Counted from the first letter of the stretch, positions 1-5,111 are shown. The stretch is DNA of 5,135 nucleotides from Parvimonas sp. (GCA_022770425.1 JALEHY010000034.1:1-5135), one strand, 5' to 3'. Program-made: numbers and translations. The notes: generated by a model not told the origin, from the letters alone.

Positions 1-407
1 GTTGTAGAAGTTTTCTTTTCTTTAGTCTTTACATTTTCAAACTCAACTGTTGCTCCGGGTACTACTTTAAGATTTATAGTGTCTTGTTTTGTAAGTTCTA
101 CATTTCTTTCAATCTTTTTATCAATAATCTTAATTTCTTGTAACTTTCCGTCCTTACCTACTTCAAAGGTATAGTCGTCTGCTTTTTCATAACCCTCTTT
201 TGCTCTCTTTTCTCTAATGATATACTTCTTTCCGGCTTTAAGTTTTCCAATGATCTCCTCTGGCTTATCTTTTGTAGTAAAAGAATGTACTACTTTTTCT
301 TTTGCTTTTTCTTCAGCATAATTTGTATTTAAATTTAAGCTACTAAAAGCGATAAATCCTGCTAAAGCTAAAGCACTTATCTTTTTTATCTTCTTAAAAA
401 ATTTCAT
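1..407 (-). CDS. Secreted SpaA/Cna-B-type surface protein, 3' part missing (leaves window at left edge)
   Basis: The first 135 codons are present. The ATG at 407-405 follows an AAAGGA ribosome binding site (422-417). Residues 1-31 form a signal peptide: Lys-rich start, hydrophobic SALALAGFIAF, likely cleavage after NTNYA. The mature protein begins at once with a half SpaA-like domain (about 36-97). It has the strand KVVHSFTT, the turn KLKAGKKY, the catalytic-Glu motif IIREKRAKEGY (Glu66) and the closing strand EIKIID (Asp96 at the partner position), but no preceding Lys strand. A second SpaA-like domain starts at about 102, with NVELTK (Lys107) and VPGATVEFE, and continues out of the window. 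The head is nearly identical to that of the protein encoded at 460-1101. It is probably third in an operon, 52 bases after that gene. Whether it ends in a sorting signal cannot be seen. Inferred role: it receives the tail of another subunit, and may be the wall-anchoring base. Confidence 0.85.
   Translation of the reverse strand, partial: MKFFKKIKKISALALAGFIAFSSLNLNTNYAEEKAKEKVVHSFTTKDKPEEIIGKLKAGKKYIIREKRAKEGYEKADDYTFEVGKDGKLQEIKIIDKKIERNVELTKQDTINLKVVPGATVEFENVKTKEKKTST
120..314 (-). repeat. Head module (SpaA domain without its Lys strand), copy 2
   Basis: This stretch encodes residues 32-96 of the left-edge protein. It closely matches the head at 814-1011: both read KEKVVHxFTTKDKxEEIIG, then KLKAGKKYIIREKxAKxGY. 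It carries the catalytic Glu and the closing strand of a SpaA-like domain, but the normal first two strands are absent because the signal peptide cleavage site lies immediately before it. The reactive partner position is Asp here and Asn in the other copy. Confidence 0.8.
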
Positions 408-459
408 ATTTTTTTATCCTTTCTTTTGTATTTTCTCTATATTGTTAAAAAGAAAAAAT

Positions 460-1101
460 CTATTCTTCAACTTCAATTATATCAAAGTCGCAGTCATCTA
501 AAATCTTATCTTCAGTATCAGTACCGAATTTACTTATTCTAACCTTTGTTGTATCATCACGCATTACAACTTTTTGTACTTCAGCAGTTTCTTTTACTTC
601 AAATTCTATTTCTGAAGCTAAAACGTGTCCGTCCGGTGCAATCTCTTCGATAAGTTTATATTTACCTACTTTTATTTTTTCGATTTTGTGAGGTTTATCC
701 GTGCTTGTCCACTCATCAACGGTTTTTCCCTCACTGTCAACTACTTTAAGTTTTGCTCCGGGTAATTCATCATCTCCCGTAATTCCTTTTTTACTAATTT
801 CAACTTTAATTGTGTCATTCACAATCTTTATTTCTTGCATTTTCCCGTCTGTATTTACTGTAAATTCTGTATCTTTTGCCCTTACATATCCGTCTTTCGC
901 TTTCTTTTCTCTTATGATGTACTTTTTACCTGCTTTTAATTTTCCTATTATTTCTTCCGCTTTATCTTTTGTGGTAAAAGTATGTACCACTTTTTCTTTT
1001 CTTTCATTTTCTGCATTTATATATCCTTTTGCTCCTACAAGTCCGCCTACTGCAAGTGTACCTGCTAAAACCAATCCTAAAATCTTTTTATTTATTTTCA
1101 T
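460..1101 (-). CDS. Small secreted SpaA-domain protein with split-domain head and tail
   Basis: This 213-residue protein has an AGGAG ribosome binding site (1114-1110), 8 bases before its ATG. Residues 1-30 are a signal peptide with likely cleavage after GYINA. It contains three pieces. (1) A head, about 34-96, is the second part of a SpaA-like domain: strand KVVHTFTT, Glu65 in YIIREKKAKDGY, Asn95 in IKIVND. (2) A complete SpaA-like domain, about 97-183, has Lys104 in VEISK, the ELPGAKLKV strand, Glu152 in LIEEIAPDG, and Asp182 where Asn is usual. (3) A tail, about 184-213, is the first two strands of another domain: Lys191 in KVRISK, then LDDCDFDIIEVEE at the C-terminus. There is no LPXTG, membrane helix or lipobox. 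It lies downstream of the thioester adhesin and upstream of a paralogue. Inferred role: a connector or repeating subunit joined to its neighbours by isopeptide bonds across split domains. The coding call is firm; the role is inference. Confidence 0.93.
   Translation of the reverse strand: MKINKKILGLVLAGTLAVGGLVGAKGYINAENERKEKVVHTFTTKDKAEEIIGKLKAGKKYIIREKKAKDGYVRAKDTEFTVNTDGKMQEIKIVNDTIKVEISKKGITGDDELPGAKLKVVDSEGKTVDEWTSTDKPHKIEKIKVGKYKLIEEIAPDGHVLASEIEFEVKETAEVQKVVMRDDTTKVRISKFGTDTEDKILDDCDFDIIEVEE
463..552 (-). repeat. Tail module (Lys strand of a SpaA domain), copy 2
   Basis: This stretch encodes the last 30 residues of the 213-residue protein. It shares TTKVRIxKxG, LDDCxFxIIEVEE and the exact C-terminus with the tail at 1222-1311. 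It corresponds to the first two strands of a SpaA-like domain; LDDC replaces the usual LPGA. It ends where the hairpin turn to the third strand would be. Confidence 0.8.
814..1011 (-). repeat. Head module (SpaA domain without its Lys strand), copy 1
   Basis: This stretch encodes residues 31-96 of the 213-residue protein. It can be aligned without gaps to the second part of the intact domain in the same protein: KVVHTFTTKDKAEEI sits over KTVDEWTSTDKPHKI, and the Glu65 and Asn95 positions match Glu152 and Asp182. The Lys-bearing first strand is missing. It is rich in Lys, in contrast to the acidic tail module. Confidence 0.8.
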
Positions 1102-1218
1102 TTCCTATTCTCCTATCTTTATCTTAATTCTTTAAAATTATACTTATTTTTAATTTTTTCACTATGAGGCATATTATTTATCGTGATTAATTCTTTTTTA
1201 AAAATAAGGCGTATTTTT
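1102..1218. other. Intergenic gap between adhesin and 213-residue protein genes
   Basis: This AT-rich spacer holds the ribosome binding site and possible -10 element of the downstream gene. No strong terminator is visible after the adhesin stop codon, so read-through into the downstream gene is likely. Confidence 0.5.
1137..1142 (-). promoter_or_regulatory. Possible -10 element for the 213-residue protein gene
   Basis: A perfect TATAAT on the minus strand lies about 35 bases upstream of the start codon, in the 117-base gap between the adhesin gene and the 213-residue gene. No convincing -35 hexamer is seen at 16-18 bases. In DNA this AT-rich the match may be chance. If real, it would allow separate, stronger expression of the small subunit. 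Confidence 0.4.
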
Positions 1219-2955
1219 TTATTCTTCTACTTCGATTATTTCAAATTCACAGTCGTCTAAATTCTTTGTTAAGTCATCAGAGCCGTACTTATGAATTCTA
1301 ACTTTTGTAGTGTCATCTTTCATAACTACTTTTTTAGTTTCTCCGGCTTTAAGTATAAAGTCGATTTTTGACGCTATTATATGTCCAACAGGCGATATTT
1401 CTTCGATAAGACTATATTTTCCGTCTTTTAAATTCTTAATTATATGAGGTGTGTTTCCTGAAACCCACTTTTCAATTAATTTACCTGCTCCGTTTAAAAG
1501 TTTCAGTGTTGCACCCGGTAATTCCTTACTTCCTGTTACTGATTGTTTTGAAATTTCAACTGTCGCTCTCTTTTTCTTATTTACAAAAGTTACGGAATTT
1601 AAGCCTTTTTTAAGTTTTATACTTTTTACTTCAGTTGACTTTTCATAAGGATAAGGTACGCTCTTTTCACGAATATATATTGTAGTTCCTATCTCATTTA
1701 TATATTCTTTCAAATTACTAAGTCCGTTTTTACCTGTTTTTACTAAACTTGAATTTTTAAAGTCTTTAGTCTTTGATATTTCAAATTCCGCATTCGCAAC
1801 TTTTTCATTTTCTTCGCCTAATTTTTCAATTTGAATACTTGATTTTTCTTCCTTTTTATTTACAAATTTAAGCTCCACAACTCCGCCGTCTGTAACTTTA
1901 AAGGTTTTAACTTCAGTGCTTTTGATATACGGTGCAGGCACACTCTTTTCTCTTACGTACACAGTTTTTCCCATAACATTCCAATTGTCAAACTCTGTAT
2001 ATCCATTACTTCCGGTTGTATACTCCCAAGTTTGTTTAGGTTGAAAATCGACTGTATAACTCATTTCAAAAACTGCACCTTTTACTTTTTCTCCTGCTTC
2101 TCCGACTTTCAAAACTCTTGCACGTGTAGGTTCCTTTTGTACTTCAAGATTTACTCTATATGGAGTTGGGTCTGCTGCATACTTAATTTTTCCGACTTTT
2201 TGTGAACCGGATTTTTGAAATACTAATGTAACACCTTTAATATCATCATAATTTGGTGGATTTTTCAATAAAAGTATTGTTCCATTTTGAGAATTTTCAG
2301 TAATTTTAATTTTAATTTTTCCATCTTCCGCCCAAACACTACTTCCGTTACTTTCAGACACATAAGAACCGGCTATTTTTCCTTCTCCATTCAAAGTGAT
2401 AGTTTGGCTCACTTTACCTTTAACTGTCGTTCCACTCCAAGACGGAACAGATCTAAAACTATTTATCTTAGAATTGACATCGGCTAACCAACTTTCATAT
2501 TGTCCTCTTAAATTATTAGAACCGTTGCTTGAACCAACGCTCACATAGCCACCCACTGTTTCCCAAATGGCAATTTGTGTAAAAGCTCTGTTTCTGTCGC
2601 CTTTACCATTCAAAACATATCCGAAATGGTGTATTAGCTCAATTTGTTCCAAATTAGAAGTGGTTAATACGCTCGATACATTGCCTTGACTGTACTCTCC
2701 GTCTATAAAGACTATTCCGGGTTCTAAGCAAAAAACATCTTCTCCCCCTATATAGAGTCTTGTCATCTGTCCGTAAGTTCCACCGCTTGCTTTATAGTAA
2801 AAGCCGGGTATCCACTCACTACTTCCTGTTGCTGCTTTTAAACTCGGTGCGATAGCTAAAAAACTAAGTAAAAAAGCTAAAGCAAAAGCACCTACTCTTT
2901 TTAACTTGCTTGAAATTTCAAAAAACTTCAAGACTTTTTCTTTGATTTTTTTCAT
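1219..2955 (-). CDS. Thioester-domain (TQXA-type) surface adhesin with SpaA-like repeats
   Basis: This 578-residue protein has a strong AAAGGAG site (2969-2963) before its ATG. Residues 1-41 are a signal peptide, with a long basic N-region, hydrophobic FALAFLLSFLAIA and cleavage near SLKA. Residues about 46-265 form a thioester domain. Cys76 in VFCLEPG and Gln127 in FTQIAIW are the expected bond-forming pair; in this family the internal thioester binds host surfaces covalently. Three SpaA/Cna-B-like domains follow: about 278-366 (Lys283, Glu336, Asn366), about 373-459 (Lys378, Glu430, Asn459) and about 464-548 (Lys470, Glu518, Asp547). The first two share REKSVPxPY. Residues 549-578 are a partial fourth domain holding only the first two strands (Lys556, then LDDCEFEIIEVEE), and the protein stops there. 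No LPXTG or C-terminal helix is present, so it cannot be anchored in the usual sortase way. It is the first gene of the minus-strand cluster. Inferred role: the tip adhesin of a covalent chain. Confidence 0.95.
   Translation of the reverse strand: MKKIKEKVLKFFEISSKLKRVGAFALAFLLSFLAIAPSLKAATGSSEWIPGFYYKASGGTYGQMTRLYIGGEDVFCLEPGIVFIDGEYSQGNVSSVLTTSNLEQIELIHHFGYVLNGKGDRNRAFTQIAIWETVGGYVSVGSSNGSNNLRGQYESWLADVNSKINSFRSVPSWSGTTVKGKVSQTITLNGEGKIAGSYVSESNGSSVWAEDGKIKIKITENSQNGTILLLKNPPNYDDIKGVTLVFQKSGSQKVGKIKYAADPTPYRVNLEVQKEPTRARVLKVGEAGEKVKGAVFEMSYTVDFQPKQTWEYTTGSNGYTEFDNWNVMGKTVYVREKSVPAPYIKSTEVKTFKVTDGGVVELKFVNKKEEKSSIQIEKLGEENEKVANAEFEISKTKDFKNSSLVKTGKNGLSNLKEYINEIGTTIYIREKSVPYPYEKSTEVKSIKLKKGLNSVTFVNKKKRATVEISKQSVTGSKELPGATLKLLNGAGKLIEKWVSGNTPHIIKNLKDGKYSLIEEISPVGHIIASKIDFILKAGETKKVVMKDDTTKVRIHKYGSDDLTKNLDDCEFEIIEVEE
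1222..1311 (-). repeat. Tail module (Lys strand of a SpaA domain), copy 1
   Basis: This stretch encodes the last 30 residues of the thioester adhesin. The complete SpaA domain just before it (1312-1569) is also homologous to the middle domain of the 213-residue protein (553-813), so the two genes share a domain-plus-tail 3' cassette of roughly 350 bases. The repeat is diverged at the DNA level, so it is not a very recent duplication. Confidence 0.8.
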
Positions 2956-2962
2956 AAAAAAT

Positions 2963-2969
2963 CTCCTTT
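2963..2969 (-). promoter_or_regulatory. Ribosome binding site of the adhesin gene
   Basis: AAAGGAG on the minus strand lies 7 bases before the ATG at 2955-2953. It supports this start, which is followed directly by a signal peptide. Confidence 0.85.
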
Positions 2970-3006
2970 CTTTTTTAAAAATTTTTATATATTTAATTTA
3001 AAATAT

Positions 3007-3022
3007 ATCTAATTTATTAGAT
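3007..3022. promoter_or_regulatory. 16-bp perfect palindrome in the divergent intergenic region (possible operator)
   Basis: ATCTAAT and ATTAGAT are separated by two bases. The palindrome lies between the adhesin gene (minus) and the membrane-protein gene (plus), about 52 bases from one start codon and 65 from the other. Its position suits a regulator-binding site affecting one or both promoters, but it is entirely AT-rich apart from one C and one G, so chance is possible. Confidence 0.35.
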
Positions 3023-3041
3023 TAATTAAAAAACAAAAAAA

Positions 3042-3052
3042 TATGATAAAAT
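3042..3052 (+). promoter_or_regulatory. Possible -10 region of the membrane-protein gene
   Basis: TATGAT (3042-3047) and the overlapping TAAAAT (3047-3052) each match five of six -10 positions, and lie about 35-45 bases before the GTG start. No clear -35 is seen. Confidence 0.4.
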
Positions 3053-3059
3053 ATTGTTA

Positions 3060-3069
3060 AGTGTAGGAC
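3060..3069 (+). repeat. 10-bp inverted repeat, left copy (block A)
   Basis: AGTGTAGGAC in the leader of the membrane-protein gene is the exact reverse complement of 3847-3856, beyond its stop codon. It contains five G/C bases in DNA that is otherwise very AT-rich, so a chance match over so short a search space is unlikely. Confidence 0.6.
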
Positions 3070-3074
3070 AAAAA

Positions 3075-3085
3075 GGAGGAATATT
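3075..3085 (+). repeat. 11-bp inverted repeat covering the ribosome binding site (block B)
   Basis: GGAGGAATATT includes the ribosome binding site of the membrane-protein gene. It is the exact reverse complement of 3868-3878, downstream of the gene. Confidence 0.6.
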
Positions 3086-3086
3086 C

Positions 3087-3818
3087 GTGTTAAAAACACT
3101 GCTAAATTTTTTTAAAAAAATGTTTGATAGTAATTTTTCTTTTACTTTTAAAAATAAGTCTATTGATATTGTCGGAGATAACAACAAAACTAATTTTTAT
3201 GAAGATAAAAGTACCAATAACTACACTCTTAACATTTTTAATTATTTTTTAGAAAAATCTGTTGTAAAAGTTAATAAATATCTTAATAAAAACAAAAAAT
3301 TCATTCTAATGACTATTTTTCTTCTAATTGTTATAATTCCTATATTTTATTGTAAATATTGGAATATAACTAATATAGATATTTGGTTAACTAAATATTC
3401 AATGATAAGTAGTATGTTAATATCATCAATTTTTAGTTTATATTTTTATAAGAAAAATGTAAAATTTAAATTTATAATATCAATATTGTTTATGATATGT
3501 TCAATTTATTTATTTTTCACAATTAAAGTTACTGAACTATACGATATAGAACAATACAATATAAAAAAATTTATATCTGTTATTAAAACATTTGAAATTA
3601 ATAACTTTATTTCATTTTTTTATAACATTTCTAAATCCAGACCTTATTTATTTATGATATTTCCATTTATATCATATACAGTATTTGCAATGGATATAGA
3701 TTTAGATATAGACAAAAGAATATTTTCAGATATTTTACTATATGCTACTCTTGTTCTAACTTTACTAATTCCTACAATATTTTCACTTTTTATAATATTT
3801 AAAATTAGTATTAATTAA
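3087..3818 (+). CDS. Unrecognised polytopic membrane protein (five predicted helices)
   Basis: I do not recognise the family. I place the start at GTG 3087: a near-perfect AAAAGGAGGA (3071-3080) lies 6 bases upstream. An in-frame TTG at 3054 has no such site and would put the ribosome binding site inside the gene. The 243-residue product starts with about 70 soluble residues, including a polar, Asn-rich stretch with KSIDIVGDNNKTNFYED that may be beta-structured. Predicted helices follow at about 72-89, 104-121, 128-147, 187-204 and 215-238, with short charged loops. No catalytic motif is visible. Its base composition is clearly poorer in GC (near 20% in sampled stretches) than the adhesin gene, and it is transcribed opposite to everything around it. 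It may therefore be an insertion of different origin. Parts of its leader recur inverted just past its stop. Confidence 0.82.
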   Translation: MLKTLLNFFKKMFDSNFSFTFKNKSIDIVGDNNKTNFYEDKSTNNYTLNIFNYFLEKSVVKVNKYLNKNKKFILMTIFLLIVIIPIFYCKYWNITNIDIWLTKYSMISSMLISSIFSLYFYKKNVKFKFIISILFMICSIYLFFTIKVTELYDIEQYNIKKFISVIKTFEINNFISFFYNISKSRPYLFMIFPFISYTVFAMDIDLDIDKRIFSDILLYATLVLTLLIPTIFSLFIIFKISIN

Positions 3819-3824
3819 CACTTA

Positions 3825-3867
3825 AAAATAATCACTAAAAATCCACGTCCTACACTGTGATTATTTT
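3825..3867. terminator. Hairpin between convergent genes, probable bidirectional terminator
   Basis: AAAATAATCAC (3825-3835) pairs perfectly over 11 bases with GTGATTATTTT (3857-3867) around a 21-base loop. It sits 6 bases after the membrane-protein stop and 20 bases after the minus-strand stop, with T-rich arms in both directions. The large loop and AT-rich stem make it weaker than usual. The loop holds the block A' repeat (3847-3856). Confidence 0.6.
3847..3856 (-). repeat. 10-bp inverted repeat, right copy (block A')
   Basis: GTCCTACACT lies in the loop of the terminator-like hairpin. It is complementary to block A in the leader of the membrane-protein gene. Confidence 0.6.
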
Positions 3868-3878
3868 AATATTCCTCC
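3868..3878 (-). repeat. 11-bp inverted repeat, right copy (block B')
   Basis: AATATTCCTCC follows the hairpin directly and is complementary to the ribosome binding site block at 3075-3085. On the minus strand it reads as a good ribosome binding site, but no reading frame longer than a few codons follows it. Confidence 0.6.
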
Positions 3879-3887
3879 AAGTTAAAA

Positions 3888-4223
3888 TTAGTTTTCAATT
3901 TTTCTTTCTCTGTAAATATGAACAATTTTATCTATAAATATTGTATATACTTCTTCTTTTTCAACTTGTTTTCCAGCTTCTTCTCTTGCCTTATTTACAA
4001 AGGTATATGTCTTATTATTCAACTTTATTTCTTCTTGTAATTCTAAAAATTGTTCATCTGTTAAATAATAATTATGTCCTGAAGATAATAAAACAAAATA
4101 TCCTTTATTTTCTATTTTTATTTTATTTATATTATCATTCCATTCACGTCTTATAGATAACAAAGAACCTATTATGACTAAAACTACTATCATAATGAAT
4201 AATATCTCGTGTAAAAATTCCAT
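3888..4223 (-). CDS. Small single-helix membrane protein, unknown function
   Basis: I do not recognise it. The ATG at 4223-4221 is preferred: AAAGGGGTG lies about 5 bases upstream. A longer in-frame version from GTG 4241 would translate that site and has none of its own. The 111-residue product has a hydrophobic helix near its N-terminus (about residues 8-24, ILFIMIVVLVIIGSLLS). It is followed by RREW, which suggests that the C-terminal domain is cytoplasmic. That domain is mixed alpha/beta in character: KGYFVLLSSGHNYYLTDEQF, then a Lys/Glu-rich segment, then VYTIFIDKIVHIYRERK. No catalytic motif is seen. It lies downstream of, and in the same direction as, the gene at 4317-5009, but a terminator stands between them and I see no separate promoter, so it may depend on read-through. 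Confidence 0.75.
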   Translation of the reverse strand: MEFLHEILFIMIVVLVIIGSLLSIRREWNDNINKIKIENKGYFVLLSSGHNYYLTDEQFLELQEEIKLNNKTYTFVNKAREEAGKQVEKEEVYTIFIDKIVHIYRERKIEN

Positions 4224-4251
4224 TATTTCACCCCTTTCCACAAATTTTTAT

Positions 4252-4288
4252 ATAAAAAAATGAGAAGCTATTTTTCTAACTTCTCATT
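4252..4288 (-). terminator. Rho-independent terminator of the Lys/Glu- and Asn-rich protein gene
   Basis: On the minus strand AATGAGAAG (4288-4280) pairs over 9 bases with CTTCTCATT (4267-4259), followed by a run of seven Ts. It lies 28 bases after the stop codon at 4317. The distal part (4252-4275) is repeated exactly at 5112-5135. Confidence 0.85.
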
Positions 4289-4316
4289 GATTTATTTTTA
4301 TTGAATTTTTTATTAT

Positions 4317-5009
4317 CTATCGTTGCAAACTAACAGTCCATTCTACTTTTCCTCTTTCTTTAGTTTGACCCACCCAATATCTTTTTATACTACTATCTTT
4401 TTTTATTTGATTTATAGCCCAACTATCAGCAGCACTTTTTGTACTAAAATACATACCAGTATTTCCTTTAAAAGCATACACTATTTCATCTTCAACTTCC
4501 CAAGTTTTCTTGTTGTTATTGTTTGAATTGTTGTTATTACTGTTATTATTGCTATTTGAATTGTTATTACTTGAATTATTTTTGTTAGTATTGGTATTGG
4601 AACTGTTGTTTTTTGATGTTGTCTTGTTATTTACAACTTTATTTTCACTTTGCCCGTTATAACCTTTACTTTCTCTTTCGTCTACTTCAGCTTTTCCGCT
4701 TTCTTTCTCTTTTTCTTCTTTTTCCTTTTCTTCCTTTTCTTTCTCTTCTTGTTCTTTCTTTGCTTTTTCTTCAGCTAATTTCTTTTCTTCAAGCTCCTTA
4801 GCTTTCTTTTCTTCTTCAGCCTTTGCAATTTTGTCAGCCTTTTCCTTTTCTTCCTTAGCCTTTTCTTCCGCTATTCTTAACTCCTCTTGCTTTTTAGCTT
4901 GTATTTGTAAATTTACAAAAATTCCCGTTCCTGTTAAAATAACACCTGCTACAACTCCCAAATAAACCTTACCTTTCTTACCGAAAAATTTATTAAAATC
5001 CATTTTCAT
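4317..5009 (-). CDS. Membrane-anchored protein with Lys/Glu helix, Asn/Ser-rich spacer and small C-terminal domain
   Basis: I recognise no family. AAAGGAG (5023-5017) lies 7 bases before the first of two close ATGs, so I use 5009. The 230-residue protein has a basic start, then one helix at about 15-33 (VYLGVVAGVILTGTGIFVN), giving an N-in, C-out signal anchor. Residues about 38-104 are almost only Lys, Glu and Ala, a long charged helix or coiled coil like the spacer of TolA-type proteins. Residues about 127-166 are an Asn/Ser/Thr low-complexity linker. Residues about 168-230 form a compact domain: YAFKGNTGMYFSTKSAADSW, a short helix, then RYWVGQ and a final VEWTVSLQR. The layout suggests that the last domain is held at a distance from the membrane, within or beyond the wall. 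Its ligand is unknown. It has its own promoter and terminator. Confidence 0.85.
   Translation of the reverse strand: MKMDFNKFFGKKGKVYLGVVAGVILTGTGIFVNLQIQAKKQEELRIAEEKAKEEKEKADKIAKAEEEKKAKELEEKKLAEEKAKKEQEEKEKEEKEKEEKEKESGKAEVDERESKGYNGQSENKVVNNKTTSKNNSSNTNTNKNNSSNNNSNSNNNSNNNNSNNNNKKTWEVEDEIVYAFKGNTGMYFSTKSAADSWAINQIKKDSSIKRYWVGQTKERGKVEWTVSLQR
4512..4631 (-). repeat. Low-complexity Asn/Ser codon tract
   Basis: About 40 codons are almost all AAT/AAC with some AGT/AGC and ACT/ACA. The near-repetitive DNA is prone to gain or loss of codons, so length differences between strains are expected in this linker. Confidence 0.7.
4695..4892 (-). repeat. Lys/Glu-rich low-complexity tract
   Basis: This encodes residues about 40-105, built from short Glu-Lys-rich units such as EEKEKEEKEKEEK and AEEKAKE. 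It is probably one extended helix. Confidence 0.7.
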
Positions 5010-5074
5010 AGTTTTTCTCCTTTATTTTTCTACTAATATTTTCAGTTCGATTTAAGCATATTTTTATTTATATT

Positions 5075-5083
5075 ATTATAACA
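5075..5083 (-). promoter_or_regulatory. Extended -10 promoter of the gene at 4317-5009
   Basis: TGTTATAAT on the minus strand is a perfect TATAAT with the TG extension. It lies about 66 bases before the start codon, giving a leader of about 60 bases. The -35 region is poor, which fits an extended -10 promoter. Confidence 0.6.
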
Positions 5084-5111
5084 TATAACACAATATAAAT
5101 TCTATATTTTA

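Noticed and set aside
701..1135. Plus-strand open frame of 144 codons
   Set aside because: It is antisense to the well-supported 213-residue protein gene, has no ribosome binding site, and its hydrophobic, Ser/Phe-rich translation is what Lys/Glu-rich coding gives in reverse.
1200..1218. Short hairpin at the adhesin stop codon as a terminator
   Set aside because: The stem is only seven A-T pairs around a five-base loop, too weak to call in DNA this AT-rich. Read-through into the next gene is more likely.
460..1311. The three secreted proteins as fragments of one gene broken by mutation
   Set aside because: Each has its own ribosome binding site, start and intact signal peptide. The two tails share the same C-terminus, and the two heads begin at the same point. 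Random breakage would not give this regularity, although an ancient origin by gene fission remains possible.
3054..3086. TTG at 3054 as start of the membrane-protein gene
   Set aside because: It has no ribosome binding site and would place the strong AAAAGGAGGA site inside the coding region, 6 bases before the GTG at 3087.
3822..3880. Minus-strand small peptide gene after the GGAGGAATATT site
   Set aside because: No ATG follows, and the possible alternative starts meet a stop within a few codons.
4613..4801. Plus-strand open frame opposite the Lys/Glu tract
   Set aside because: It is a Leu/Phe-rich shadow of Glu/Lys codons on the other strand. The same holds for the other short plus-strand frames at 1451, 2287, 3941 and 4323.
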